DNA of 12,681 nucleotides from positions 1 through 12,681 of the forward strand of contig JAFTMU010000180.1 in the NCBI GenBank assembly GCA_017452215.1. Reading direction: 5' to 3'. Both the position numbers and the translations under genes were made by a program. Of the stretch, positions 1 to 6,813 are shown piece by piece. The notes under the pieces were generated by a model. That model was not told the origin of the DNA, ran no database searches, and was given only the letters and a program-made list of their open reading frames with translations. Source of the DNA: Clostridia bacterium (GTDB lineage: Bacteria > Bacillota > Clostridia > Oscillospirales > CAG-272). The number at the start of each line of letters is the position of its first letter. Position 1 is the first letter of the stretch.

Positions 1-2353
1 GGGCAAGGTTTGCCTTGACTGTTACCGTCTGTCCACCCTTGACAGCCTCACCTGTAAGCAGGTTGGTCCATCTTCCACGGGGGAGGTAGACCTCCTTCTC
101 ATACGTATTTTCGGTGAGGATGGGAGAAACAAGGAGAGCATCTCCCAGCATAAACTGGGTTTCGAGCCCGTACAGGTTCTTATCCTTATAATCAAACAGT
201 GCCATTTGACGAACCACAGGCATACCTGTGTCGCAAGCCTCCTTGGAAACCTTTTGAATGTAAGGCATCAATTCCTGGCGCAAGGAGGTATAACGGCGGT
301 AGATCTCCTTGGTATCCTCGTTCATCTCGTATGCGTGACGCACGTCGCCGTGGGTCTGCATCGTGGTAGTGAAGGCGGTGCATTCGGTGGCTCTTGCGAA
401 CAGCTCGGATTCACGGTCGATGCCCATCTTGAAGTAGCCGTAGGGGCTATCGTATTGGTAGCCTGCCATATCGTAGCTCATGAACGGAACGCCCGAAACA
501 CCCGAGTTAACGACGGCGAGAAGCTGATCCTCGATCTTTTCGAAGGTACGGGTCTGGTCGCCCGACCACATGAAGGGATTCCTCTGGGATCCGATACCGC
601 CGCCACGGGAGAATACCACAAATCCACTGTCGATTCCCTTTTCCTTTTGCAGGCGGTGAATATTCTTATAGAATTGAGAAATAGCATAGGTGGGGTAAGC
701 ATGATGGATATCCTTGCCGGTAAAGTAGCTGCCATCGTAGAAGCGGTACTTAACGGACATGCCGTTGGGATAGGTCACCTCATCGGGAACCATCTCGCAG
801 AAGTCGATCTTGATGCCATCCACGCCGATGCGGATCATCTGCTCCCAAATCCGGTTGAAGTACCAATCCACTGCTTCGGGGTTGGTGATATCCATGTAGG
901 AACGGCAGGAATTGCCACGAACGTCGGGGTTATCGGCGCCGGAGGTCTGGGGAATGCGAGTGGTGGTAGTAACGTTGCCGTCGGCATCGGTGATCTCGGC
1001 ATGGAGCATATACTCCTCCTTAAAGCCCTTGGAGCAGGGAGAGAAGCCGCCTGCGATACCCATGTAGACCATGACCTTGAGTCCCAGGTTGTGAAGGAAA
1101 TTGACGCTCTTGATCAGCTCTGCCTCGTTGTTGCGGCAAAGCTCCTCATCCAGGGAAATGTTGCCCCAGTTCCATGCTTCCATGAGCATGGCGGTGGGCT
1201 TCATGTCCGCTTCGATAAAGTTGTTGGTCAGATGAACGACGCCAAGTCCTCCGGGGCTGCCCTTGGGACCGACACGGAAGTAATTTTCACCGTCCTTGGA
1301 ATAGTGGCTGATACGGTAGTAGCCGCCTGCACGGGTGTAATAGACTACGTTATAATCGTAGGTGTACTCATCGGTCTCCTCATATCTCTTCATCTCAACG
1401 TAGGAGCACTCGCCCGTTTTCTTGTTCTTGCGCTCGATGGAATATTGCAGGCAATCCGCATCGGCGTTTTGCGGCATGGGTCCGTCGATCAGCTCTTGGA
1501 AAGAAATGGGAGTAGTAAAATCGGGCATATCGCCAAAGCTGCGCATATCGGGAGCGTAGCGACAGATAATAACGCCCTGGGACCATGCGGGAGGCAGGTC
1601 GGCGTGTCCCGTCAGCTGGGTATAGCCCAAAAGCGCATTGGAAAGATTATCCGAGGGATAGAAGTAGCAATCGTAAAGGTCTCCTTTGAGATCGATGCTC
1701 CACTTGCTCTTGCAGGTCTTGCCGAAGTCTACGTCCATTCTCTCGTAGCGGTTGATATACATACCGCCGCCACGGGTGGTCAAAAAGAGCGGAACTGCCA
1801 TATACGAGGTGTCGGATTTGTTCCAACCGTCCTCGATGTAAAGAGCAAAAGCGGTTCCTCGCTTATTCACAACGTCGAATCTCTCGCCACCGCCATAGAT
1901 CCCCTCGTCCTTGGAAAGCGAGCCCTTGATGATCAGGGACTGCCCTTTCTCCTTGACGGAAAGAATCTCGGAGATCACCTTTCCCTTGGGAGAAACGAAG
2001 CGGAGCGAGAATTTTTTATCGATAGAAAGGAGCACGGAGTCAGCGCCCGATGCAGTGACCTTGATGGCTTTTTCTTCCTGTGTAACGGAGATTTCCTCAC
2101 GCAAATTTGGGATTTCCTCCCCCATGAAGGCGGCAATGGATTGCCCTGCTCCCTTATCACAGAAGCCCTCGCAGCCCTTGGCGGTTGCCTGCAATCTCCA
2201 GCCGTGGGTGCCCTCGTAGGAGAGACGGAAGGAGATGCCGTCAGCGTTGCTGAAATACAGCTCTTTAGCGGTGCTTGATACACTCTTCACCGCTGCGCAA
2301 TCACAAACCTTGATCTCGGTTGCGCCACTGATTTGAAGTGCGTTCTTGTTCAT
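1..2353 (-). CDS. GH31 family alpha-glycosidase, 3' end cut by window edge
   Basis: Retaining alpha-glycosidase of family GH31 (the YicI alpha-xylosidase / alpha-glucosidase group), expected to hydrolyse alpha-linked glucose or xylose from imported oligosaccharides. The frame is read from ATG at 2353 to the window edge (784 codons) with no stop; by comparison with the neighbouring paralogue about 30 C-terminal residues are missing. No signal peptide is visible, so it is probably cytoplasmic. An N-terminal beta domain carries the GGGERFD motif near residue 150. The (beta/alpha)8 domain has the nucleophile motif GIKIDFCE (Asp517) and the acid/base motif FMWSGDQ (Asp599), preceded by SRGGGIGSQR. 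The start is preceded by AAAAGGAAAA about 9 nt upstream and by its own SigA promoter. Family assignment is firm; substrate is not. The start-to-end match with the gene at 2766-5207 indicates tandem duplication followed by divergence. Confidence 0.93.
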   Translation of the reverse strand, partial: MNKNALQISGATEIKVCDCAAVKSVSSTAKELYFSNADGISFRLSYEGTHGWRLQATAKGCEGFCDKGAGQSIAAFMGEEIPNLREEISVTQEEKAIKVTASGADSVLLSIDKKFSLRFVSPKGKVISEILSVKEKGQSLIIKGSLSKDEGIYGGGERFDVVNKRGTAFALYIEDGWNKSDTSYMAVPLFLTTRGGGMYINRYERMDVDFGKTCKSKWSIDLKGDLYDCYFYPSDNLSNALLGYTQLTGHADLPPAWSQGVIICRYAPDMRSFGDMPDFTTPISFQELIDGPMPQNADADCLQYSIERKNKKTGECSYVEMKRYEETDEYTYDYNVVYYTRAGGYYRISHYSKDGENYFRVGPKGSPGGLGVVHLTNNFIEADMKPTAMLMEAWNWGNISLDEELCRNNEAELIKSVNFLHNLGLKVMVYMGIAGGFSPCSKGFKEEYMLHAEITDADGNVTTTTRIPQTSGADNPDVRGNSCRSYMDITNPEAVDWYFNRIWEQMIRIGVDGIKIDFCEMVPDEVTYPNGMSVKYRFYDGSYFTGKDIHHAYPTYAISQFYKNIHRLQKEKGIDSGFVVFSRGGGIGSQRNPFMWSGDQTRTFEKIEDQLLAVVNSGVSGVPFMSYDMAGYQYDSPYGYFKMGIDRESELFARATECTAFTTTMQTHGDVRHAYEMNEDTKEIYRRYTSLRQELMPYIQKVSKEACDTGMPVVRQMALFDYKDKNLYGLETQFMLGDALLVSPILTENTYEKEVYLPRGRWTNLLTGEAVKGGQTVTVKANLA

Positions 2354-2378
2354 TTGTTTGTTTTCCTTTTCCCTTTTT

Positions 2379-2421
2379 CTTGTAAGAAACAAGTTTTTTA
2401 AAACAGATTGCTCCTCTGTTT
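2379..2421 (-). promoter_or_regulatory. 5' leader of first GH31 gene with two small inverted repeats
   Basis: The roughly 65-nt leader between the promoter and the GH31 start holds two short dyads. One is AAACAGA-N7-TCTGTTT at 2401-2421, just downstream of the -10 box and followed on the minus strand by a run of U. The other is CTTGT-N5-ACAAG at 2379-2393. The first sits where a repressor operator or an early weak attenuator could lie. Neither matches an operator I recognise, and both stems are short, so a regulatory role is inference only. Confidence 0.3.
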
Positions 2422-2426
2422 GTCAC

Positions 2427-2455
2427 ATTTTAACATATTCCCCCCTCTTTGTCAA
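2427..2455 (-). promoter_or_regulatory. SigA promoter of first GH31 gene
   Basis: On the minus strand a perfect -35 TTGACA (2450-2455) is followed by a 17-nt spacer and -10 TAAAAT (2427-2432), with TG one base upstream of the -10 (extended -10). An A/T-rich stretch at about 2456-2485, just upstream of the -35, resembles an UP element. The predicted start of transcription is near 2420, giving a leader of about 65 nt. This lets the gene be expressed independently of the upstream GH31 gene. Confidence 0.85.
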
Positions 2456-2583
2456 CCGAATTGAAAATTTAATTTTTTCATTCTTCGATTTTGGAGATTT
2501 GGACAAAATAAAGGGTGGCATTTTGTGGAAAAGTCCTATAAGAAAAGGGGGTGTCTCAAATTGCAAATTTGAGACACCCCCTC

Positions 2584-2616
2584 GCACAAAAAAACCGAAG
2601 GTAGGCTTTTTTGTGC
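2584..2616 (-). terminator. Intrinsic terminator inside repeat copy A
   Basis: Stem of 13 positions around a 7-nt loop: GCAC, an A tract and CC on one side; GG, a T tract and GTGC on the other. Read on the minus strand it is a hairpin flanked by A and U tracts and would stop transcription of the GH31 gene at 2766-5207. The only non-Watson-Crick position on the plus strand (2594/2606) becomes a G-U wobble on the minus-strand RNA, so the helix is intact in that orientation. Confidence 0.7.
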
Positions 2617-2707
2617 CGGAAATTTGCGTTTTTCGTTTGCAAGTACGATCAAACACGGTCAAATCATGGACGAAAATTGCGGCGCTAAGCCGCAAAGCAA
2701 AAACCAT

Positions 2708-2749
2708 GGGGGTGTCCGACCAAATGCGAAACGCATTTGAGACACCCCC
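2708..2749 (-). terminator. Terminal hairpin of copy A, first structure after GH31 stop
   Basis: Minus-strand reading gives GGGGGTGTC, an inner arm CAAATGCG closing on a 3-nt loop, then GACACCCCC, with a small internal bulge. It begins 16 nt after the TAA at 2766-2768. It is followed by AUGGUUUUUGC rather than an uninterrupted U run, so alone it is a moderate terminator or an mRNA 3'-end stabiliser; the stronger terminator lies at 2584-2616. Confidence 0.55.
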
Positions 2750-2765
2750 TTTTGGGCAAGCTGAT

Positions 2766-5207
2766 TTACTTGAAATTCTTGATTGCCGTCCAGTTCTTGC
2801 CCTCGAAAATGGGAGCGAGCTCCTTGGCGTCAGCAGAATCATTGTTGAGGAACAGCGGGATCTGACCGAGATTTGCCTTGACGGTGATCTTTTTGCCGCC
2901 CTCCAGCACCTCGCCGGTGAGCAGGTTGGTCCAATTTCCTGCGGGCAGGTAAAGCTCACGCTCGAAGGTCTGTTCCGTGGTGATGGGAGCTACGTACAGA
3001 CCCTCGCCAAGGAGAAACTCCTCGTTGAGGCTATATACGTTGACGTCGTCGGGATATTGCAGAACGGGGTGACGGACGGGAGGAACGCCCGTGTCGCAAG
3101 CGATCTTGGAATACTTTTGCATATACGGCAACAGCTCTGCATGAAGCCTTGTGAAGTTGCGGTAAATTTGCTTGGTCTCCTCGGTCATCTCATATGCATG
3201 GCGCACGTCACCGTGGGTCTGAATGTTGGTGGTAAAGGAAGTGAACTCAATGGCTCTTGCGAAGATCTCGGATTCCGTTTCCTCAGACATGGTGTAGATG
3301 CTATGTCCTCCGTAATCGTAGCCTGCCATATCGTAGGACATATAGGGCACGCCGGACATACCGCTGTTGACCACAGAACGGACCTGCTCACCCAGCTTTT
3401 CAAAGCAACGGACCTGGTCGCCTGCCCACATATAGGGGTTGCGCTGAGAGCCGATACCACCGCCACGGGTGAATACCATAAAGCCGTCGTAATTGCCCTT
3501 TGCCTGCTGCAATTCCACCATTCTCTTGTAGAATGCGGAAATGAAGAGCACGGGGTAAGCATGGTGCTCGGTTCCCTTGACGATGCGGTCGGGATTCTTC
3601 CACTTGTAGTGAGTAACGACGCCGCCGTAGTCCTTTTCACCGTCGGGCATGCATTCACAGAAGTCGATCTTGACTCCGTCGATACCGATATCGATCATCT
3701 CGCCCCAGATCTTGTCAAAGTACCACTCCACTGCCTCGTCGTTGGTGATATCCAGATAGTCGCCCGTGCGCATGGAGCCGTCACGGGTCTTGCCACAGTC
3801 GGGGTTCTCACCTGTGCCGAGGATCCACGGGATACTGACGGTATTCTCGATGGTCTCGATGCTGCCGTCCTCTTTCTTGATATCAACGTCTGCAATGACC
3901 TTATACTCGGGCTTAAAGCCGATATTGCTGTGACGAACGCCACCAACACGAATATATACCATTGCCTTGAGGCCGTTGGCATGCAGCCACTCTACCGATT
4001 TTTTCAGGTCTTCCTTGTTTTCACGGGAGGCATCCGTATCGTCGAAGCACGCTGCCCAGCCTCTACCCTCCATGCTGGCTGCAGAGGGCTTCATGTCCGC
4101 ATCCATAAACGACTGCATGATGGTCTTGGCACTATCCCCTCTGGGATTGTATTTCGGGCCCTTCTTATAGTACTTGCCGTTATAAGGATTCTTACCGTAT
4201 GCGATAGGATATCCAAGCTCGTTTCCGCAGTGGGTCCACGTGCAATTTTCATCCTTGAAGAAGAAACGGTCAGCCGCTGCCTTCTCCTCAGCGGAAGCCT
4301 CGGACAGGAGAATAAAGCGATCCCCTACCTTGATATACAACGTCTCGGCATCGGGAACCTCCTCGATGGTATCGTAGCCAAGATCCTTATCGAAGCTCCA
4401 AAAGTCGGGAGCATAGCGGCAGATCTGAACGTCCTGCATCCAAGGAGCAGGCAGATATGCGTGTCCGGAAAGGAGGGTGTAACCAAGGAGCGCATCCTCC
4501 ATCTTACCGGTTGCCCAGAAATAGCAATCAAGGATCTCGGACTCCATGGAATAGAACCACTCGTCGGCATTTTCTTTGCCGAAATCTGCCACGGCGTATT
4601 CATTGCGGTTAAAGAACATACCGCCGCCCTGCGTTGTCATAAAGAGCGGAACAACTACGTAGGTCGTGTAGGTGTTGTTCCAGCCGTCGCAGGAATACAG
4701 CGCCATTTGCGTACCACGCTTATTGGTGGTATCAAAGCGCTCACCGCCGCCATAGATTGCTTCGTTTTCAGACAAAGCGCCCTTGACGATGATATTTTTA
4801 CCGTCCTTCTTGACGGATTTGATGGCAGAAACTACGGCTCCCTTAGCAGTGCAAACGTTCATTGCAAAATCCTCGGACAGGGAGAGCGTAACGTACGAGC
4901 CGTCGATAGCGGTTACGGTCAGGGCGCAGTCACACTTGTTGACGGTGATCTCCAGGGATTCGTCCTTGACCTCTTCCTTCATAAAGAGGGCAACCTCTTG
5001 GGAGGCGCCGATGCAATCAAAGCTGTTATCTGTTTTACTTGTTTGCAATCTCCAGCCTTTTTTGCCCTCGTTGGAGAGACGGAAGGAGATGCCTTCGGCG
5101 TTGCAGAAATACAATGCCTTGGGGGTCTTTAAAACCTTTTGAACCGATGCCTTTGCGCACACCTCGATCGGAGTCGCATTTGCGGCTTGACAAGTTTTTT
5201 TCTCCAT
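2766..5207 (-). CDS. GH31 family alpha-glycosidase, complete (813 aa)
   Basis: Complete cytoplasmic-type GH31 alpha-glycosidase, with no signal peptide. The N-terminal beta domain covers about residues 1-240 and carries YGGGERFD near 152-159. The catalytic barrel follows, with nucleophile motif GVKIDFCE (Asp515) and acid/base motif YMWAGDQ (Asp597) after TRGGGIGSQR. A C-terminal beta region begins near residue 710, with LPAGNWTNLLTGE at about 754-766. It aligns along its whole length with the gene at 1-2353 (same motifs, catalytic positions offset by two), so the pair is a tandem duplication. Sequence around the active site differs (for example ECMPDGEKDYGG here, EMVPDEVTYPN there), suggesting related but different substrates. 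Start: ATG at 5207 with AAAAGGAA about 12 nt upstream and a consensus promoter. The gene is bracketed by inverted copies of a 203-bp repeat. Family is firm; substrate (alpha-glucoside, alpha-xyloside or other) is open. Confidence 0.95.
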   Translation of the reverse strand: MEKKTCQAANATPIEVCAKASVQKVLKTPKALYFCNAEGISFRLSNEGKKGWRLQTSKTDNSFDCIGASQEVALFMKEEVKDESLEITVNKCDCALTVTAIDGSYVTLSLSEDFAMNVCTAKGAVVSAIKSVKKDGKNIIVKGALSENEAIYGGGERFDTTNKRGTQMALYSCDGWNNTYTTYVVVPLFMTTQGGGMFFNRNEYAVADFGKENADEWFYSMESEILDCYFWATGKMEDALLGYTLLSGHAYLPAPWMQDVQICRYAPDFWSFDKDLGYDTIEEVPDAETLYIKVGDRFILLSEASAEEKAAADRFFFKDENCTWTHCGNELGYPIAYGKNPYNGKYYKKGPKYNPRGDSAKTIMQSFMDADMKPSAASMEGRGWAACFDDTDASRENKEDLKKSVEWLHANGLKAMVYIRVGGVRHSNIGFKPEYKVIADVDIKKEDGSIETIENTVSIPWILGTGENPDCGKTRDGSMRTGDYLDITNDEAVEWYFDKIWGEMIDIGIDGVKIDFCECMPDGEKDYGGVVTHYKWKNPDRIVKGTEHHAYPVLFISAFYKRMVELQQAKGNYDGFMVFTRGGGIGSQRNPYMWAGDQVRCFEKLGEQVRSVVNSGMSGVPYMSYDMAGYDYGGHSIYTMSEETESEIFARAIEFTSFTTNIQTHGDVRHAYEMTEETKQIYRNFTRLHAELLPYMQKYSKIACDTGVPPVRHPVLQYPDDVNVYSLNEEFLLGEGLYVAPITTEQTFERELYLPAGNWTNLLTGEVLEGGKKITVKANLGQIPLFLNNDSADAKELAPIFEGKNWTAIKNFK

Positions 5208-5279
5208 TGCAAATCAATTCCTTTTCGCTGTAATTTTATTTTCCCTATGGAATTTTTCAGGCATAATGTAGCCACTCAT

Positions 5280-5308
5280 AGTTTACCATATTTTTTCTGA
5301 TCTGTCAA
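5280..5308 (-). promoter_or_regulatory. SigA promoter of middle GH31 gene
   Basis: Minus strand: perfect -35 TTGACA (5303-5308), a 17-nt spacer, then -10 TAAACT (5280-5285) with TG one base upstream (extended -10). An A-rich tract lies upstream of the -35. The design matches the promoter of the downstream GH31 gene, including an AATATG block at the end of the spacer. The leader to the ATG at 5207 is about 65 nt. Confidence 0.85.
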
Positions 5309-5379
5309 TGAACAGAATGATTTTTTTGTGATAAAATATTGTCTAAAAAATACAAAATCCTGCTCCGGGACAAAATGAA

Positions 5380-5581
5380 GGGGGTGTCTCAAATGCGTTT
5401 CGCATTTGGTCGACACCCCCTGGTTTTTGCTTTGCGGCTTGACGCCGCAATTTTCGTCCGTAATTTGACGGTATTTGATCGTACTTGCAAACGAAAAACG
5501 CAAATTCCCGGCACAAAAAAGCCTACCTTCGGCTTTTTTGCGCAAGGGGCTGTCTCAAATTTGCAAATTTGAGACAGCCCC
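5380..5581 (-). repeat. 202-bp palindrome-ended intergenic repeat, copy B
   Basis: Inverted copy of the element at 2547-2749, filling most of the spacer between the second permease gene and the middle GH31 gene. One terminus is a perfect 36-bp palindrome at 5546-5581 (arms GGGGCTGTCTCAAATTT around GC). The other terminus is a hairpin at 5380-5420. Internal hairpins lie at 5432-5450 and 5515-5539. Copy B has C in the outer stem where copy A has G, and the opposite arm has changed to match. It lies 21 nt after the stop of the permease gene. It is in opposite orientation to copy A, so relative to transcription each copy presents a different end first. No open reading frame inside looks like a real gene. 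Confidence 0.85.
5515..5581 (-). terminator. Double terminator ending the transporter operon
   Basis: On the minus strand the permease stop is followed after 21 nt by the 36-bp perfect palindrome (5546-5581). After TTGCGC comes a second hairpin, AAAAAAGCC-GAAGGTA-GGCTTTTTT (5515-5539), a classic intrinsic terminator with A tract and U tract. Together they should end the four-gene operon and separate it from the GH31 gene. The A/T-tract symmetry means the second hairpin can also act on the plus strand. Confidence 0.8.
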
Positions 5582-5602
5582 GTAGTTTTTTGTTTTGATA
5601 AA

Positions 5603-6796
5603 TCAGTTTGCGATACCCGAGTGCTCGATACCTTGTACCAAGAACTTTTGGCAGAAGGCATACAAGACAACCAAGGGGGCGATAAGCATCAGGGACGTGG
5701 TGTTCCTGATTGCCACCTTATACAAGCCCGATTTATCTCCCGTTATCGCTTGTTGCAGAGATTCCGGATCTCCACCGGCAGTAACCAGCTGTACCAGCAC
5801 ACGGTCTGCATCCTTCTCTTTTCCTACGTTGATCAGATTGATGTAGAAATCATCGGTCCACTGCCAGCAGAATGCGAACAGGAATACCGTGATCATCATG
5901 GGAATGGAAAGCGGCAGAATGATGCGGAAGAAGGTGTGGAAGGTTCCGCAGCCATCCATGTATGCGGATTCCTCCAACTCGTCGGGAATTCCACGGAAGA
6001 ACTGACGCAACAGGAAGATGTACAAGCCGTTCTTGAATGCCAAGCCGGTCATGGACAACAGGATCAAGGGCCAATAGGTATTGGAAAGATCCAGACCCGT
6101 TTGCTTGATCTGCATCAAGATCGGAAGTCCCAAATCGTCTGTACCCAGCGTAATCGTCTCGGGAAGCACGTTGAGCCCCTCGAAAAATGCGGCAACGCCC
6201 TCACCCATATCCTTGATATTCCATCCGAAGATCTGGATTCCGCCGCCTCTCAAGAGACGGACGATACCGAGAACATCAAAGTTACGGAACTGCGTATACA
6301 TTGCGGAACGGAGCGTAGGATGAGGTATGATCATGGTGAGCATAACCAACATGAAGATCAAGTTTCTTCCACGGAACTTGAACTTTGCAAATCCGTATCC
6401 GATAAAGGAGCATACCATCATCTGCAGCAGTGCGCAGCCGAAGGAAAGAAGGAAGGTGTTTCCAAACGCCTGGAAGTAACCGAAATCGGTGATGATCGCA
6501 CGGTAAATATCCAGGGAGAAATTCTTAGGGATCAAGCGAACAGTCGTATCCACGAAATCCTCAGGCGCCATAAAGGACGCTGCGATCTGCGTTAAGAAAG
6601 GATAAAGCACGATATACGAGATACCGATCATCAGGATCATGCGAACGATCCAAATGACAACCTTTTGCAGGAAGTAGAAATTCAAGAACCTTGCTTTGAT
6701 TCTATCCTTTAAGGGAGAACGGTCAAAATCGGCACGGATCTTATTTTTCGATTCCTTGACGATGGTTGACTTTCTTTCAGTGTTTTGTGCGTTCAT
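5603..6796 (-). CDS. Carbohydrate ABC transporter permease, MalG type (397 aa)
   Basis: Inner-membrane permease of a CUT1 sugar ABC importer (MalG/YtcP-like), partner of the permease encoded just upstream. After a charged cytoplasmic N-terminus (about 1-45), hydrophobic segments lie near residues 46-66, 110-132, 146-160, 241-262, 297-311 and 368-384. The cytoplasmic EAA loop that contacts the ATPase is ELEESAYMDGCGTFHTFF with ILPLSIP after it (about 272-299). The end, VQGIEHSGIAN, is typical of the family. I chose ATG at 6796 because AAAGGAGGAG (6803-6812) sits 6 nt before it; an in-frame TTG at 6817 would place that site inside the gene. At 397 residues it is longer than the usual 270-300, owing to a loop of about 60 extra residues at 172-235 ahead of the GLDLSNTYWPLIL segment. 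That loop is predicted to face outside. Transported sugar unknown. Confidence 0.92.
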   Translation of the reverse strand: MNAQNTERKSTIVKESKNKIRADFDRSPLKDRIKARFLNFYFLQKVVIWIVRMILMIGISYIVLYPFLTQIAASFMAPEDFVDTTVRLIPKNFSLDIYRAIITDFGYFQAFGNTFLLSFGCALLQMMVCSFIGYGFAKFKFRGRNLIFMLVMLTMIIPHPTLRSAMYTQFRNFDVLGIVRLLRGGGIQIFGWNIKDMGEGVAAFFEGLNVLPETITLGTDDLGLPILMQIKQTGLDLSNTYWPLILLSMTGLAFKNGLYIFLLRQFFRGIPDELEESAYMDGCGTFHTFFRIILPLSIPMMITVFLFAFCWQWTDDFYINLINVGKEKDADRVLVQLVTAGGDPESLQQAITGDKSGLYKVAIRNTTSLMLIAPLVVLYAFCQKFLVQGIEHSGIAN

Positions 6797-6802
6797 AAAT
6801 CT

Positions 6803-6812
6803 CTCCTCCTTT
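6803..6812 (-). promoter_or_regulatory. Ribosome binding site that sets the MalG-type permease start
   Basis: AAAGGAGGAG on the minus strand, 6 nt before ATG at 6796. It overlaps the last bases of the upstream permease's stop region (TGA at 6814-6816 follows 17 nt before the ATG). A TTG start at 6817 would lack an upstream Shine-Dalgarno sequence, so the ATG is preferred. Confidence 0.85.
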
Positions 6813-6813
6813 C

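Larger units (their letters stand above)
2547..2749 (+). repeat. 203-bp palindrome-ended intergenic repeat, copy A
   Basis: A 203-bp element in the spacer between the two GH31 genes. Aligned by eye to the reverse complement of copy B (5380-5581) it has 12 mismatches and 3 single-base gaps over 204 columns, about 93% identity. It starts GGGGGTGTCTCAAAT and ends ATTTGAGACACCCCC, a 15-bp terminal inverted repeat that extends to 19 bp here because the flanks are AAAA and TTTT. Each terminus also folds on itself: hairpins at 2547-2581 and 2708-2749. Two more hairpins lie inside, at 2584-2616 and 2677-2695. I see no target-site duplication and no convincing gene. It is MITE-like in form. It lies 16 nt beyond the stop codon of the middle GH31 gene, so it probably also ends that transcript. 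Confidence 0.85.

Noticed and set aside
206..2278. Plus-strand open frame of 690 codons opposite the first GH31 gene
   Set aside because: Antisense shadow of a GH31 gene with intact catalytic motifs, same codon-use reason; no ribosome site or recognisable domain.
2547..2760. Insertion sequence remnant with target-site duplication
   Set aside because: No transposase-like coding sequence and no direct repeats at either copy's flanks; only the terminal inverted repeats are mobile-element-like.
2346..5132. Plus-strand open frame of 928 codons covering the repeat and the middle GH31 gene
   Set aside because: It runs through an intergenic repeat and then the antisense of a GH31 gene, so the composite cannot be one real protein.
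2547..5581. CRISPR array or riboswitch in the spacers
   Set aside because: Only two inverted copies with no regular spacers, so not CRISPR. The hairpin set lies after stop codons, not in 5' leaders, and matches no riboswitch class I know.
5339..5670. Short open frames on both strands in repeat copy B, with look-alikes in copy A
   Set aside because: The conserved-looking peptides (for example ending KKPTFGFF) come from translating the repeat itself. Both strands are open, no ribosome site fits, and similarity between the two copies reflects DNA repeat identity. Such peptides could be mis-annotated as a protein family.
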